Shown here piece after piece: positions 1-9,105 of a DNA stretch of 64,000 nt (positions are counted from its first letter, which is position 1; each line of letters begins with the position of its first letter). The position numbers were made by a program, and so were the translations under genes. The stretch comes from Lentilactobacillus raoultii (GTDB taxonomy: Bacteria; Bacillota; Bacilli; Lactobacillales; Lactobacillaceae): the NCBI RefSeq assembly GCF_900411375.1, contig NZ_LS422998.1, forward strand, positions 1-64,000, in the 5' to 3' direction. The notes below the pieces were generated by a model. The model made no database searches. It was given only the letters and a program-made list of their open reading frames with translations, and was not told the DNA's origin.

Positions 1-109
1 GCCATTTTCTCACGCATCTACCGGCCGTTTTGACCAGGGAATTAGTGTCAGCTTGAATTTCCATTTTCTGACGGATTATTCCAGGACGACTAAGGTGTTC
101 GGTTAATTT

Positions 110-727
110 TTAGCTTTCAAGTTTCAGTTCTTCAATGCTAAGTTGTGGATCGTCCATAAAGTCACCTGAAGTCATAACACCACCGGTAGCCATAACTTTG
201 ATTGCCATAGCTCCTCTTTTTAACCCAGTTCTGACAGCTTTTCTCATTTCATCTGGAGAATCAACAAGATGGCCAAAGTTAGGGAAGTCGCCGTGCCCGC
301 CTGTCATGGAATAAGGCCGTCCTGAAGGAAGAATATTAGGCACTTTTTTTAGTTCTCCTTGTTTATGTAACTCATTTAGATAAATGTCAATATCATATGA
401 ACTACCACATTCTCGGATATAGGTAACACCGGATTTTAATAATTGACGTAAATGTTGAACAGCATGGACGGTAGCATCAACGATATTGACATTCATACCA
501 CCATCACCCCTCAATGGATTCATGCAGATATGAGTGTGGCAGTTAATCAAGCCGGGCATCACATATTTACCATCCAAATCAACTTGTGCATCAGTCTTTG
601 GCACAGTTCCAGTTCCCATTTTTACAATTTTTCCAGTTGCATCATCTACCGTAAACCATGCCGATTGTTTTTCAGATTGATTTTTCCCATCAAATAAAGT
701 GAAATTTTCATACGTTATTTTACTCAA
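110..727 (-). pseudogene. Truncated metal-dependent amidohydrolase (N-terminal half only)
   Basis: The 205-residue reading frame starts at an ATG and carries the N-terminal half of an imidazolonepropionase/Xaa-Pro-dipeptidase-like amidohydrolase: a small beta domain, the metal-binding HTH motif in 'GLINCHTHICMNPLRG' (about residue 62-68) and the glycine-rich 'ATGGVMTSGDF' segment. Family members are usually about 400 residues. Here the frame stops just after 'LSIEEL', and no reading of bases 1-110 continues the fold (the next expected metal-ligand histidines are missing). I infer truncation by a deletion or insertion near base 120; the rest may lie outside the window but not contiguous with it. 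The gene is divergent from the carrier that follows, which may have moved its substrate. Confidence 0.75.
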
Positions 728-861
728 TTAAATCAACTCTCCTTTTTAATTTTATTAATTATTAGCGTAGCTCTCATATTATGATTAGTCAACCCGCTAA
801 TAACTGGCCAATTTCTAAATCTAGATAAAAATTAATGAGATATCCATGCTTAAATATAGAA

Positions 862-890
862 TTGACTAACAAACAAATGAGATATACTAT
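862..890 (+). promoter_or_regulatory. Sigma-A-type promoter of the membrane carrier gene
   Basis: TTGACT (862-867), 17-base spacer, TACTAT (885-890). It lies 52 bases upstream of the start codon at 942, which has an AAGGAG ribosome-binding site. Confidence 0.65.
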
Positions 891-941
891 AGAGTTTATT
901 ATAATTATTTTAATCTATTTTTTGCAAGGAGTGGTATACAT

Positions 942-2126
942 ATGAATTTCATTATTGCGTTTTTAGTTGTTATGGTATTTATGTTTATTGGTGAATGGGT
1001 GTCTAGTCTGTCACATGCATTTATTCCGTCAGTTTTTGTTTCTGCCGTATTATTTGTAATCGGTTTTTGGACAATTTTGCCGAAAGATGTTGTCACACAA
1101 GCTTCTTATGGAAGTGAGTTTATTAGTATTTGCGTTTCGATGCTATTAGTCCATTTAGGAACCTTAATGAGCCTGAAAGAGTTGCTTGAACAATGGAAAG
1201 CGGTTTGCATTGCTCTTTTGGGAGTGTGTGGGACAATGTTACTTTGCTTACTAGTTGGGACGTGGATTTTTAATTGGCGTACCGTAATTGCTGCTGTACC
1301 ACCACTGACAGGGGGACTTGTTTCAGCACTACTAATGACAAATGGTCTCAAGGCCCAAGGTGTAACAACGTTGGTTGCATTACCTGTTTCAATGTTTGTT
1401 ATTCACTCAGTTGTTGGTTATCCACTGACGTCATTGATGCTTCGGCAAGAAGGCGATCGACTAGTTAAGGAATTTAAGAGTAAAGGGAGCAAGCTTTCAG
1501 AAGAAGAGGCGACTTCATCTGTAAATTCGCAAGCTTTTAGGTCACAAAATGTTTTTAACTTAAAACCAGAATACGAAACATCAGCATTTACATTGGCAAG
1601 AGTGGCAGCTGTAGCATTGTTAAGTATGTGGTGTGCTAGTTTAATTAAAAATGTAATTAATCCTAACGTGGTTTGCTTAGTTTTTGGTGTTGTTGCACAT
1701 CAATTTGGATTCCTTGAAGACAATGCTTTGAACAGGGCTGGCGTCTTTAATTGGTTAATGTATGGTTTGTTAGCGTACGTTTTCGCTCAATTAAGTGTCA
1801 CGACGCCATCAATTATGGGAAACATCATTGTTCAAATTATTGTTTTGATTTTCTTAGGATTATTGGGAATGTTTTTGGCTTCTAGGGTTTTAGCTAAGCC
1901 ATTCGGAATGTCTTGGCAAATGGCTTATGCTTGCTCTCTGACATCATTGTTTGGCTTCCCGGCAGATTATATTTTAACTTCTGAAGTTGCTCACACAGTT
2001 GCGAGAGATAAAGATCAAGAACAATATTTACTTCACCATATGATGCCTAAAATGTTAGTTGGTGGTTTTGCAACTGTTTCGGTTGCATCTGTTATTATCG
2101 CATCGGTTTTCTTGAAATTAATTTAG
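942..2126 (+). CDS. Polytopic membrane carrier, substrate unknown
   Basis: This 394-residue protein is almost entirely hydrophobic, with about ten membrane segments and a cytoplasmic loop near residues 165-210. A central 'PPLTGGLVSALLMTNG' segment (about residue 117-132) resembles the re-entrant, glycine-rich transport motifs of GltS/2-keto-gluconate-type carriers. It has no signal peptide and no ATPase domain, so it is likely a secondary transporter. It is transcribed alone and divergently from the broken amidohydrolase; carriers of this type often sit beside amidohydrolases, so a peptide-like or ureido compound is a possible substrate (inference). The start has AAGGAG nine bases upstream. 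I cannot place it in a named family with certainty. Confidence 0.7.
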   Translation: MNFIIAFLVVMVFMFIGEWVSSLSHAFIPSVFVSAVLFVIGFWTILPKDVVTQASYGSEFISICVSMLLVHLGTLMSLKELLEQWKAVCIALLGVCGTMLLCLLVGTWIFNWRTVIAAVPPLTGGLVSALLMTNGLKAQGVTTLVALPVSMFVIHSVVGYPLTSLMLRQEGDRLVKEFKSKGSKLSEEEATSSVNSQAFRSQNVFNLKPEYETSAFTLARVAAVALLSMWCASLIKNVINPNVVCLVFGVVAHQFGFLEDNALNRAGVFNWLMYGLLAYVFAQLSVTTPSIMGNIIVQIIVLIFLGLLGMFLASRVLAKPFGMSWQMAYACSLTSLFGFPADYILTSEVAHTVARDKDQEQYLLHHMMPKMLVGGFATVSVASVIIASVFLKLI

Positions 2127-2160
2127 AGAGTAACGTTTAACGGTGTAAAATAAATTGAAA

Positions 2161-2215
2161 AGACCCCATGTAATCAATACTTTAATTCATTGATTACATG
2201 GGATCTTTTCGATTT
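2161..2215. terminator. Bidirectional rho-independent terminator
   Basis: An 18-base stem (AGACCCCATGTAATCAAT against its complement) with a 10-base loop, A-rich before and T-rich after. It separates the converging carrier and S9 peptidase genes. Confidence 0.8.
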
Positions 2216-2275
2216 TAAGCCTGATACAAAAGATTTAAATTGATTTTGGTATTCTAAACACTTCTATATTTAATC

Positions 2276-4214
2276 TTAATGTTTATCCCACCAACGCCTA
2301 GTTTCTTTAATCCTCTCGATTCTTAAATTTGGTAGCCCATCTCGAGAAACGCCGTGCCATGATTGAGGATAACGTGACATTTCAGTTTCTACGCCGTTTT
2401 CGGCTAAAGCACTGAAAAATTCTTCACCCTGGCCAATAGGAGTTCTCGTATCCCATTCACCTTGCATAATAAGAGTGGGAGTCTTGACCTTATTTGCGTA
2501 TGCGATTGGTGAAAAATGCCAAAGTTTCTTTACATCATAGCGGTTAGTTAAAAGTTCTTGGGGGGGTAAACATAAAGCCAATATCACTGGTTCCAGAAAA
2601 GCTGATCCAATCTGTAACTGGGCGTTGGGCGACTGCTGCAGCAAATCGATCGGTGTGTCCAACAATCCACGTTGTCATAAAACCTCCATAAGAACCTCCT
2701 GCGCAATACTGACGTTTTGAATCGAATTCCGGGTGTTCTTTTAAGATATAATCCATTCCCTCTATCAGATCGGAAAAGTCCTTTTCTCCATACTTCCCAA
2801 CATTTTCTTGGCAAAATTCTTGCCCATAGGTTTTGCTGCCACGGGGATTTAAGAGCAACAAACCATAACCATTAGCAGCGTGTACTTGCATCTCGAAGAA
2901 AAAATTCTCAGCATAGGCAAAGTGTGGACCGCCATGTACGTAAAGAACTAAAGGATTCTTTTTTTGAGGCTCAAACGGCTCCATTAACCATCCCTCAATT
3001 GGAAGCCCATCGCTAGCTTCATAAACAAAACGCTTTGGTTTAACATATTGATGATTTTTATCAAACACTTCATTAGGATTAAATAGATTGACTTGCTTAC
3101 CATGGAGATCTAGGGTGGCTAATTCAACCGGATGAGTGGTTGTTGAGTAAGTAATTAATAAGTGATCACTATCTAAGATTGACCAATCGGTGATTCTTTC
3201 CGCTTCATTGAAAAATGGATTAACTTTATCATTAGTTCCTAAAAACATTTTCGAACGACCATGGTAGGAGGTTCGAAAAGCGAAACGTTGGTCATCTAAC
3301 CAGAATGCGTTATCACCATTTAAATTTTGAGTAAAGTCTGTGAATAGATAATCATGGGCATCTTCATCCAGGCCTTTCATGTAATCATTAAGGCTCCGCG
3401 AAAGAATGTCATAGCTATAAACATGAAATTGTGTATTTGCTTGATATTTATCTGAATGACCTACTAGTAGTAATTTTTTTCCATTTGGCGAAAATTTAGC
3501 TTCAGTGAAAACCCAGTTAGGATATTTTGAAGTGCACGCCGTTAATTTACCAAGTTCAACGTCAAGTAGTTTAACTCCTTGACCAAAACTTAGATCATTG
3601 TCGGGATCATTGTCCATTGTTAAGGCTAACCGATTTCCACTTGCGTCGACATCAGCAAGATTGAAGTTATTTTGGGATGAATAAATTAGTTGAGTTTTTT
3701 TAGCGTTGGGATTGTATAAAAACAATTTGTACACGCCATCTGTTGGATAGAAGCCGAAGCCGTCTGCTTTGTGATCGACTCGATAAATATGACGAACCGA
3801 GGGAAATTTTTTATACGGTTTCTTTGGAACCTCAGTAGTTTCTCGAGTTTTGAAAAAAACCAGATTTGTGGTTCTAGGCGCTACTAATTGTTCAACTGAA
3901 TGTGAGAGTGTTGAAACTTGTGTAATAGTATGATCGCTATAAGCCAGTTGATAAAGTTGAAAAGGTGACTTTTCGGTTTTTTTAGCAATGAAAAATAAAT
4001 AGTCTTTGGCAGGAGTGGGTGCTTTTGAAGAATAATCATTGTTATCAAAATTCCCAATGTATTTACCATTTCTATTGAACGCCAACAGATTGGAACGGTA
4101 ACCATTAGTGGGCTTGTCTAGATACGTTTGAGTAGCAACGAGATACTTTCCGGCAGCAACTGGCTGACTAAGCGTTTTTAATTTATAAAAGTCTTCTTCT
4201 GTTAATTTTTTCAT
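2276..4214 (-). pseudogene. S9 family prolyl oligopeptidase/acylaminoacyl peptidase, frameshifted
   Basis: Two overlapping frames together make a roughly 645-residue S9 peptidase: an N-terminal beta-propeller region (about 1-390) and an alpha/beta-hydrolase domain. The nucleophile Ser is in 'GGSYGG' (about residue 508) in the first frame; the Asp ('GEWDTRTP') and His ('SWHG') of the triad lie in the second frame, which ends at 2276. The frames join at a run of seven C on the coding strand (2560-2566): removing one C turns 'TPPRTFN-stop' into 'TPQELLTN', which restores the family sequence. So the gene is one base too long. It may be a true pseudogene, a phase-variable tract or an assembly error. 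The start at 4214 follows AAGGAG and lies 11 bases after the oppA-like stop, so import and hydrolysis of peptides were probably co-transcribed. Confidence 0.85.
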
Positions 4215-4225
4215 CGTAATTCTCC

Positions 4226-5851
4226 TTACTTCCAATAAGCATATCGATACTGTGAATCAGTTAATAACGAATACTTGAGGCCACCAATTTTGGAAGAAAC
4301 TAAGTGTACTTCAGTATCTTGATAAGTTGGAACAACAGGCTGTTGTTTCATTGCTAAGTTGCCGGCTTTAACCATTAATTTCCATCGTCGTTCGCCCGTA
4401 TACTTAGCAGTATTATTAACTTTTGACATTAGTTTTTCATAATTGGAATTTGTCCAATGTGTAAAGTTGACCGTGTTAGATTTCGTCATCAAGTTTAGAT
4501 AGTCAGAAGGATCTGGAAAATCTGTGCTCCAACCCAAAGCAGTAATTTGATATTTACCACCAAACATCCGACTAAGTTGTTGTTGCTGTGGGACAGAAGT
4601 TAGGGTCATTTTTACACCATTTAATGTTGATTGAACAGCGCTTTGAATGTATTCACTTAGTTTCTTTTGATCACTATCATCTTCTGTTAGTAAGTTAACA
4701 GTCACTTTTTTAGTTCCAAGTTGCTTTTGGGCCTTTTTCCAGTAACTTTGAGCCATCTGTTTATTATGTGTGAGAGTTTGTTTCAGTTCAGAGTTGAAAT
4801 CTTTTCCGTTGGCTGGGTCAGTTTGTTCTCCCTCTGGAACGAGTGATTTAGCAGGAGTAGAGCCATCTTCCAGAATATTCTTTGTTAACTGATTTCGATC
4901 CAATGCGTAGCTAACAGCTAACCTAAAGTTTCGGTTATTGGTAACTTTATTTTTAGTACTGAAGTTTAAAAAACGCATTTGTCCTTTTTTGGTATACACA
5001 AGATTCTTTTTGAATTGGTGAGCGTCTGCTTTAACAAATCCTCCAGAAATCACGGTTTCTTGAACTTTGTTACTTGCAAAAAGATTTTGTGCTGTTGAGG
5101 GATCTTTAACTACTTGAACTTTCACTTTAGGGAGCTTTACATCTTTTGCATCCCAATAGTTCTTGTTCTTCTTATAAGTCCAAGTTCCCTTAGATGGGTC
5201 CCAATTTTGTAGTGTAAACGGTCCATTCGAAACGGTTTTCTTTGAGCTTGTCCCATATTTGGATCCCCACTTTTTAACAGCATTAGTGTTAATTGGGTAA
5301 TATTCGTTTGCAGCTTTAAAGTTAAAGTCAGGGTCAGGTGCCGATAGATTAATTTGCAATTTGTACTTACCCAAGGCTTTGACACCTAGTGCGGTTGGAT
5401 CCTTTGCTCCTTTTTGAATAGCAGTATAATTTTTAAACGAAGTAAATCTATTAGCATATTGTGATTTTGTTTTGGGATTTACCTGGCGATCAAATGACGT
5501 TACAAAATCTTGTGCAGTAACTGGTTGCCCATTCTGCCATTTGGCATTTTTCCTTAGATTGAATACGTAAGTTGTATTGCTATTCGTTGGTTTAACAACT
5601 CTAGTTGCGACACCTGGAACAACTTTTCCGCTGTTCGTTGTGTGATAAAGCCCTTCTAGGGTTTGGTTAATCATGCTGGCTGAATATACATCGGTATCCT
5701 TATTGGGATCTGCGGTTGACGGTTCCATTCCAATGGTAACGTTTAATGCCTTTTGCTTGGTACCTGAGTTTTGGGAACTTTTTGTAGAGCAAGCACTAAG
5801 TAATAAAACTGAAGTTGCTAGCAATAAGCTATATGTAAAAGTTTTTTTCAT
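4226..5851 (-). CDS. OppA/DppA-type peptide-binding lipoprotein
   Basis: The 541-residue product is an extracellular solute-binding protein of family 5 (SBP_bac_5), which captures oligopeptides for an Opp/Dpp ABC importer. It opens with a lysine start and hydrophobic stretch ending in the lipobox 'LLSAC' (Cys at about residue 21), so it is anchored to the outer membrane face. Family signatures include the 'VFNLRKNAKWQNGQPVTAQDFV' type region near residue 120, written here only in part, and 'SYALDRNQLTKNIL' near 320. No permease or ATPase is encoded next to it, so it must work with components elsewhere. It precedes the S9 peptidase gene in the same direction. Confidence 0.93.
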   Translation of the reverse strand: MKKTFTYSLLLATSVLLLSACSTKSSQNSGTKQKALNVTIGMEPSTADPNKDTDVYSASMINQTLEGLYHTTNSGKVVPGVATRVVKPTNSNTTYVFNLRKNAKWQNGQPVTAQDFVTSFDRQVNPKTKSQYANRFTSFKNYTAIQKGAKDPTALGVKALGKYKLQINLSAPDPDFNFKAANEYYPINTNAVKKWGSKYGTSSKKTVSNGPFTLQNWDPSKGTWTYKKNKNYWDAKDVKLPKVKVQVVKDPSTAQNLFASNKVQETVISGGFVKADAHQFKKNLVYTKKGQMRFLNFSTKNKVTNNRNFRLAVSYALDRNQLTKNILEDGSTPAKSLVPEGEQTDPANGKDFNSELKQTLTHNKQMAQSYWKKAQKQLGTKKVTVNLLTEDDSDQKKLSEYIQSAVQSTLNGVKMTLTSVPQQQQLSRMFGGKYQITALGWSTDFPDPSDYLNLMTKSNTVNFTHWTNSNYEKLMSKVNNTAKYTGERRWKLMVKAGNLAMKQQPVVPTYQDTEVHLVSSKIGGLKYSLLTDSQYRYAYWK

Positions 5852-5885
5852 CCAAATTCCTCCTAGTTAAGGTTACAAGTCAGAA

Positions 5886-5923
5886 AAGGAAAGCGACTAA
5901 GTTGAAGGTCAACTCAGTCGCTT
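5886..5923 (-). terminator. Terminator of the small membrane-peptide transcript
   Basis: On the minus strand, AGCGACTGAGTTGA pairs with TCAACTTAGTCGCT across a 3-base loop and is followed by TTCCTTTTCT. It sits between the 29-aa ORF and the oppA-like gene, so it could end or attenuate transcription into oppA. Confidence 0.7.
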
Positions 5924-5949
5924 GGCAGATAATGGAATGTTGTTTAAGA

Positions 5950-6039
5950 CTAAAAAGCCTTAGGACGATTCGAATCAAACGACTGATTGACCATAATCAC
6001 TAAGACAATAATAATCAAAATAATCATATCGATAGTCAT
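5950..6039 (-). CDS. Small hydrophobic peptide, 29 residues (possible type I toxin or membrane microprotein)
   Basis: The frame begins MTIDMIILIIIVLVIMVNQ, a single membrane helix, then has a short polar tail ending in KAF. AGGAG lies about 11 bases upstream of the ATG, a promoter (TTGACT-17-TACCAT) is 53 bases further up, and a strong hairpin terminator follows. This complete transcription unit is the main reason to call it real. The layout fits Fst/TxpA-like type I toxins or small membrane microproteins, but I see no clear antisense promoter, so function stays open. Confidence 0.5.
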   Translation of the reverse strand: MTIDMIILIIIVLVIMVNQSFDSNRPKAF

Positions 6040-6091
6040 TCGAATCCGCCTCTCCTCTTTTTGAAATGCAATCTAATTTTAATATATTCTC

Positions 6092-6120
6092 ATGGTATTC
6101 TTAAAATTGTATAAAGTCAA
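6092..6120 (-). promoter_or_regulatory. Promoter of the 29-aa peptide transcript
   Basis: On the minus strand TTGACT, 17 bases, TACCAT; reading into the small ORF at 6039. Confidence 0.5.
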
Positions 6121-6262
6121 TGGCCAATTTTAAGAATTAGGTCTAGATTCAAATTCAAGACGATTTTAATAATTAGCCTAGAAATTAAGGAAAAAGGAAA
6201 AATGATTTTAATTAAGCTATTATGTTTTGACAACCACAGTGATGTACCACGTATATCATTTT

Positions 6263-6300
6263 TTTACCACCATTTACAAAAAATTTACGATAATTTCACT
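6263..6300 (+). promoter_or_regulatory. PhoP-box-like array of four direct repeats
   Basis: TTTACC (6263), TTTACA (6273), TTTACG (6284) and TTCACT (6295) recur with 10-11-base periodicity, which matches the TT(A/T/C)ACA boxes spaced by about 5 bases that phosphorylated PhoP binds in Firmicutes. The array lies about 90-125 bases before the importer operon, whose last two genes encode phosphoesterases. Control by phosphate starvation is an inference from box plus gene content. Confidence 0.6.
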
Positions 6301-6387
6301 AAAAGTCATCATGTAAATTTACATTTGATTGATATTCTTTAAACGTTGTTAGAAGTTGATCAAGAAATTAGAGTGGGAGTGAAACCT

Positions 6388-7467
6388 ATGTTAAAACACA
6401 AGATTGTATGGGGGTTAGCGGTATTAACAATCATTGGGTTAGGCGGATGTGCAAAAAGTAGTGCTGAAAATACTTCGAATAATTGGCACACAATTGTTAA
6501 GCAAGCTAAAAAGGAAGGGACAATTCGTTCAGTTGGAATGCCTAATTCTTGGGCAAATTGGGGCGGCACTTGGGATAATATAAGAAACCAGTATAAAATT
6601 TTTCATTCAGATACAGACATGTCAAGTGCTGAAGCTCTTCAAAAATTCAAATCAGAAGGTACTTCAAAAAATGCACCGGATATGAGTGACATTGGTTTGA
6701 ATGTTTGCCCAACTGCTGTTAAGCAAAACCTTTTAACCAAATATAAAACGAAATACTGGAATCAAATTCCTAATTGGGCAAAAGATAAAGATGGCTATTG
6801 GGCTGCTGGCTACACAGGAACCATTGCTTTTATAACGGATACAAAAGATGTAAAAGCATCACAAGCACCAAAGTCATGGAAACAGTTAGCAAAAGGAAAT
6901 TACAAAGTTGCGATTGGAGATGTTGGGATGGGTGCCCAGTCTCAATATGCTTTGTTGGCCGCTGCATATGCTAATGGTGGAAATGAAAAGAATCTAAAAC
7001 CAGGATTAAACTTTTTCGCTAAATTAAAAAAAGAAAACAGGATAAGCGCTGCTGATACAACCATTCAGAACTTACAAAAGGGTGAACTACCAGTTACAGT
7101 ATTATGGGATTTTAATGCCTTGAATTATGCTCACCAAATTAATTCTAAGCGGTATAAAATTACAATTCCAACCGATGGGACTGTAAGTAGTGGATATGCA
7201 GAGGTTATCAATAAAGATGCGCCGCACCCATATGCAGCTAAACTTGCACGGTCGTATATTCTATCGAACAAAGGCCAAATAAACTTAGCTGAAGGATATG
7301 CACGACCAATTCGTAAAGGTGTGAAATTGCCCGAAAGCGCTAAAAGAAAGCTATTGCCATCTTCAGATTATAAAAAAGTTTTCCACGTAAAAGATAATGC
7401 GGCTTGGGATAAAGTGACTTTAAAGCTAGGCGATCTCTGGCGAAAAGACGTCTTAGGAGCAAAGTAA
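6388..7467 (+). CDS. ABC importer substrate-binding lipoprotein (PhnS/FbpA-like)
   Basis: The 359-residue protein begins MLKHKIVWGLAVLTIIGL and has the lipobox 'LGGC' (Cys about residue 22), so it is a membrane-anchored receptor. The rest is a family 1 extracellular binding protein of the iron/polyamine/aminoethylphosphonate type: 'GYWAAGYTGTIAFITDTK' near residue 130, 'APKSWKQLA' near 155 and 'VTVLWDFNAL' near 230. I placed the start at the ATG preceded by GGGAGTG, not at the upstream TTG, because only this start gives a normal signal peptide. First gene of a six-gene operon with two permeases, one ATPase and two phosphoesterases; an organophosphate or phosphonate ligand is inferred. Confidence 0.85.
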   Translation: MLKHKIVWGLAVLTIIGLGGCAKSSAENTSNNWHTIVKQAKKEGTIRSVGMPNSWANWGGTWDNIRNQYKIFHSDTDMSSAEALQKFKSEGTSKNAPDMSDIGLNVCPTAVKQNLLTKYKTKYWNQIPNWAKDKDGYWAAGYTGTIAFITDTKDVKASQAPKSWKQLAKGNYKVAIGDVGMGAQSQYALLAAAYANGGNEKNLKPGLNFFAKLKKENRISAADTTIQNLQKGELPVTVLWDFNALNYAHQINSKRYKITIPTDGTVSSGYAEVINKDAPHPYAAKLARSYILSNKGQINLAEGYARPIRKGVKLPESAKRKLLPSSDYKKVFHVKDNAAWDKVTLKLGDLWRKDVLGAK

Positions 7468-7471
7468 GACG

Positions 7472-8296
7472 ATGAAACGATTAAAAATTTATGCACCGTT
7501 GATGATTTTGGTGCTCATAGCATTGATAATTCCACTTGTTACTATGTTTGTTACGAGCTTCCAGACAATAAATGGACAGTTTAGTTTAGAAAACTATACT
7601 CAAATTTTCAAAAATCATGAATATCATGAAGCTATTTTTAATAGTTTGTGGATTTCTCTGGTTGCTTCTGTTCCATCTCTGTTGGTAGCAATTCTGGGAG
7701 CTTGGGCTTTGAAAAACTTAAAAACTCAAACTAAAGATGTTTTGATTACGTTTTTTGATATGTCATCAAGTTTTGCAGGAATTCCTTTGGCGTTTTCACT
7801 TATAATTCTTTTTGGAAATGCTGGAGTATGGAAAGCAATGGCAACGGCTTTTCATATAACAAAAGTTTTTAATATTTATTCAATGACGGGGATGACATTT
7901 TCTTATACATTCTTTGAAATTCCTTTAGGGATTATGTTTCTTTTCCCTGTATTTGAACAATTAAATTCTTCATGGTCGGAAGCTTCACAAGTTTTAGGCG
8001 CTAGTGATTTCTTCTTCTTAAAAAAGGTGGCTTTACCAATTGTTTTTCCAAACTTAATTGAGGTTTTCATATTGCTGTTTGCGAATGCGATGGGAACGTA
8101 TGAAACCGCATATGCATTAACAGGAAATAATGTTCTTTCAATTCCTATATTGATTGGAACGCTGATTAATGGAGAACTAACATCAAATTTGCCAATGGCA
8201 TGTGCAATTGCAGGACTATTTACTGTCCTAATGACGATGATGGTGATGACTGGAAATTATCTAACAAGGAAAAGAGAAGGGAATTTTAAAAGTTGA
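7472..8296 (+). CDS. ABC transporter permease, first subunit
   Basis: This 274-residue inner-membrane permease has about six helices and the binding-protein-dependent transport loop 'EASQVLGASDFFFLKKVALP' (about residue 170-190), the EAA motif that contacts the ATPase. It belongs to the PotB/PhnU-like branch. It begins 4 bases after the receptor gene and its stop overlaps the next permease start, so the two are translationally coupled and should form a heterodimer. Confidence 0.88.
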   Translation: MKRLKIYAPLMILVLIALIIPLVTMFVTSFQTINGQFSLENYTQIFKNHEYHEAIFNSLWISLVASVPSLLVAILGAWALKNLKTQTKDVLITFFDMSSSFAGIPLAFSLIILFGNAGVWKAMATAFHITKVFNIYSMTGMTFSYTFFEIPLGIMFLFPVFEQLNSSWSEASQVLGASDFFFLKKVALPIVFPNLIEVFILLFANAMGTYETAYALTGNNVLSIPILIGTLINGELTSNLPMACAIAGLFTVLMTMMVMTGNYLTRKREGNFKS

Positions 8297-9075
8297 AAAA
8301 ACGGTATCACGAATTGTCTGTTTTGTTTATTTCCTCAATACTTATTTACCTCACGCTTCCAATTTTGGCAACAATTGTTTATTCCTTTTCAACAAATTGG
8401 GTTAAGACAGTGTTACCTGAAGGCCTAACCTTACATTGGTATTACCAATTAGTTGCTAAACCAATTTTCTTATCTTCAGTATTAAGGTCTCTAACTTTAG
8501 GAATTGGAACAACCATTCTAGGAATGAGTTGTTTTTTGCCAGTAATTTTCTATGCAAATGTTTATCGACCTCAAATTAAATCAAAGTTACGATTTATTAC
8601 GATAATGCCATTCACCATTCCTGGAATTATTCTTGTCACAGGATTAATCCAGGCTTATCACAATCTTGTTATTCCACAAATTTTCATTTTGTTATTGGCC
8701 ATTGCCTTGTCAAGTTTACCTCTAACTTATCAGACCCTTGATAATGCGTTTATTTCGATGGATTTTAAAGGGATGTTTGAACAAGCGTTAATCCTTGGAG
8801 ACAATCCTATAAGAGCTTTTTTGAAAGTGATTTTACCCAATATAAAATCTGGAATATTGGTTACAGCCTTACTCACTTTCACAACGGCTTTTGGGGAATA
8901 TGTCATGACAAACTTATTGCTAGGTGGTGATTTTGTCACATTAAAGATCTACATGTATCAACTTATGAAAACAAATGGTCAAGCTGGAAGTGTGTTAACT
9001 ACGGTTTACTTTTTGCTTTTAGCAATCATTTCTCTGGTTATGGTAACTATAGTTAGGCATAAAAAAAGAATATGA
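8293..9075 (+). CDS. ABC transporter permease, second subunit
   Basis: The 260-residue partner permease has six membrane helices and an EAA-type loop 'EQALILGDNPIRAFLKVILP' around residue 160-180. It starts at TTG (8293) overlapping the upstream stop, with AAGGGA ahead. Its topology resembles PotC/PhnV. It pairs with the preceding permease to form the membrane channel. Confidence 0.88.
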   Translation: MKKRYHELSVLFISSILIYLTLPILATIVYSFSTNWVKTVLPEGLTLHWYYQLVAKPIFLSSVLRSLTLGIGTTILGMSCFLPVIFYANVYRPQIKSKLRFITIMPFTIPGIILVTGLIQAYHNLVIPQIFILLLAIALSSLPLTYQTLDNAFISMDFKGMFEQALILGDNPIRAFLKVILPNIKSGILVTALLTFTTAFGEYVMTNLLLGGDFVTLKIYMYQLMKTNGQAGSVLTTVYFLLLAIISLVMVTIVRHKKRI

Positions 9076-9105
9076 AAACTTTGGACAAAGGATGGGTGAT
9101 ATATT

